Origin: Rhizobium sp. LCM 4573
Lineage (GTDB): Bacteria; Pseudomonadota; Alphaproteobacteria; Rhizobiales; Rhizobiaceae
DNA: 21,551 bases
NCBI RefSeq assembly: GCF_001854865.1
Contig: NZ_MDDW01000005.1
Coordinates: 267,717-289,267 of the forward strand
Reading direction: 5' to 3'
Each line of letters begins with the position of its first letter. Positions within the stretch are counted from its first letter, which is position 1. The notes below the pieces were generated by a model that was not told the DNA's origin, did no database searches, and saw only the letters and a program-made list of their open reading frames with translations. The position numbers were made by a program, and so were the translations under genes. Below are positions 21,437 through 21,551 of this stretch, piece by piece.

Positions 21437-21443
21437 GAATCGT

Positions 21444-21551
21444 TTACCTCTTGAGATTGACCAGGACTTCCATGAGTTCGGAGCCGGTCTGGAATACCTT
21501 CGAGTTCGCCGTATAGTTACGCTGGGACTCGATCATGCTGGTGAGCTCCTC
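21444..21551 (-). CDS. flgE: Flagellar hook protein FlgE, 3' end only
   Basis: The last 35 codons and TAA of a gene entering from the right edge. The translated end (EELTSMIESQRNYTANSKVF then QTGSELMEVLVNLKR) carries the C-terminal flagellar rod/hook helix motif (SMIESQRNYTANSKV). The specific QTGSELMEVLVNLKR ending fits rhizobial FlgE as I remember it. The other axial proteins (FlgF, FlgG, FlgK) share the helix, so FlgE is likely but not certain. The stop codon lies 7 bases from the ligD remnant, which follows on the same strand. Confidence 0.7.
   Translation of the reverse strand, partial: EELTSMIESQRNYTANSKVFQTGSELMEVLVNLKR

Larger units (their letters stand above)
15134..21443. mobile_element. 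Putative acquired region between tRNA-Asn and flgE
   Basis: A 6.3-kb block of short, mostly unknown genes following a tRNA gene. It has patches of lower-GC codon use (notably 15419-15934), HNH and XRE genes, and a chain of excisionase-like DNA-binding proteins. At its right end is a truncated ligD remnant against flgE. No integrase, transposase, direct repeat of the tRNA 3' end or IS inverted repeat was found, so the limits are approximate and the element, if one, is degenerate or extends differently from what I draw. The 285 bases from 15134 to 15418 hold no convincing gene. Confidence 0.4.

Noticed and set aside
15134..21551. Second copy of the tRNA-Asn 3' end as an att site
   Set aside because: I looked for the GGTTCGAATCCGACC segment and its close variants by eye and found none. 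Short chance matches such as CGAATCC near 16008 are not enough.
1..21551. CRISPR arrays, IS elements, rRNA genes
   Set aside because: No regularly spaced repeats, no transposase frame with terminal inverted repeats, and no rRNA-like sequence were seen.

Overview
The window reads as the chromosome of an alphaproteobacterium of the order Rhizobiales, most likely family Rhizobiaceae. Evidence: high GC, the sequence of ExoR (a rhizobial regulator of exopolysaccharide and motility), PopZ, ExoD, a DUF982 protein and an alphaproteobacterial style of ArgS, Dgt and ValS. I cannot name the genus or species from sequence alone.

Left part, 1 to about 14.9 kb, is chromosomal backbone. On the minus strand lie dgt and argS (one operon, argS running off the left edge), exoR, a FadL-type outer-membrane porin, valS, popZ and a protein-isoaspartate methyltransferase-family gene. 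On the plus strand lie erpA (Fe-S assembly), xthA (exonuclease III) and exoD. Small rhizobial genes (secreted hypothetical, DUF982, a MKFTVIQGG-type protein, a 35-residue membrane peptide, a two-helix membrane protein) sit between the tRNA genes. tRNA-Cys(GCA) is on the minus strand at 11917-11990 and tRNA-Asn(GUU) on the plus strand at 15059-15133; both encode CCA. Several clean hairpin plus U-tract terminators mark transcript ends. Two of them (6586-6609 and 11709-11752) point along the plus strand where no plus-strand gene lies upstream. They suggest unannotated small RNAs; the one at about 11584-11754 is a run of four hairpins.

Right part, about 15.1 to 21.4 kb, has the character of an acquired region. 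It begins just after tRNA-Asn, has less GC-biased codon use in places, and is filled with small poorly known genes. These are a secreted protein, a PPC/DUF296 protein, a small protein, an HNH nuclease overlapping another small gene, and a XRE-type regulator with an operator-like divergent intergenic region. Next comes a chain of four predicted DNA-binding proteins whose ORFs overlap by ATGA, then two more small genes. No integrase, transposase or second copy of the tRNA 3' end is visible. The region ends on a 5'-truncated remnant of a LigD-type DNA ligase, which abuts the 3' end of a flagellar hook gene (flgE) at the right edge. The XRE regulator and the chain of DNA-binding proteins look like the control module of a mobile element whose recombinase is lost or outside the window.

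The most interesting items are the ATGA-coupled DNA-binding cassette, the structured RNA candidate beside the pcm-like gene, the orphan plus-strand terminator upstream of the porin gene, the operator-like repeats at 17880-17923 and the ligD/flgE junction.
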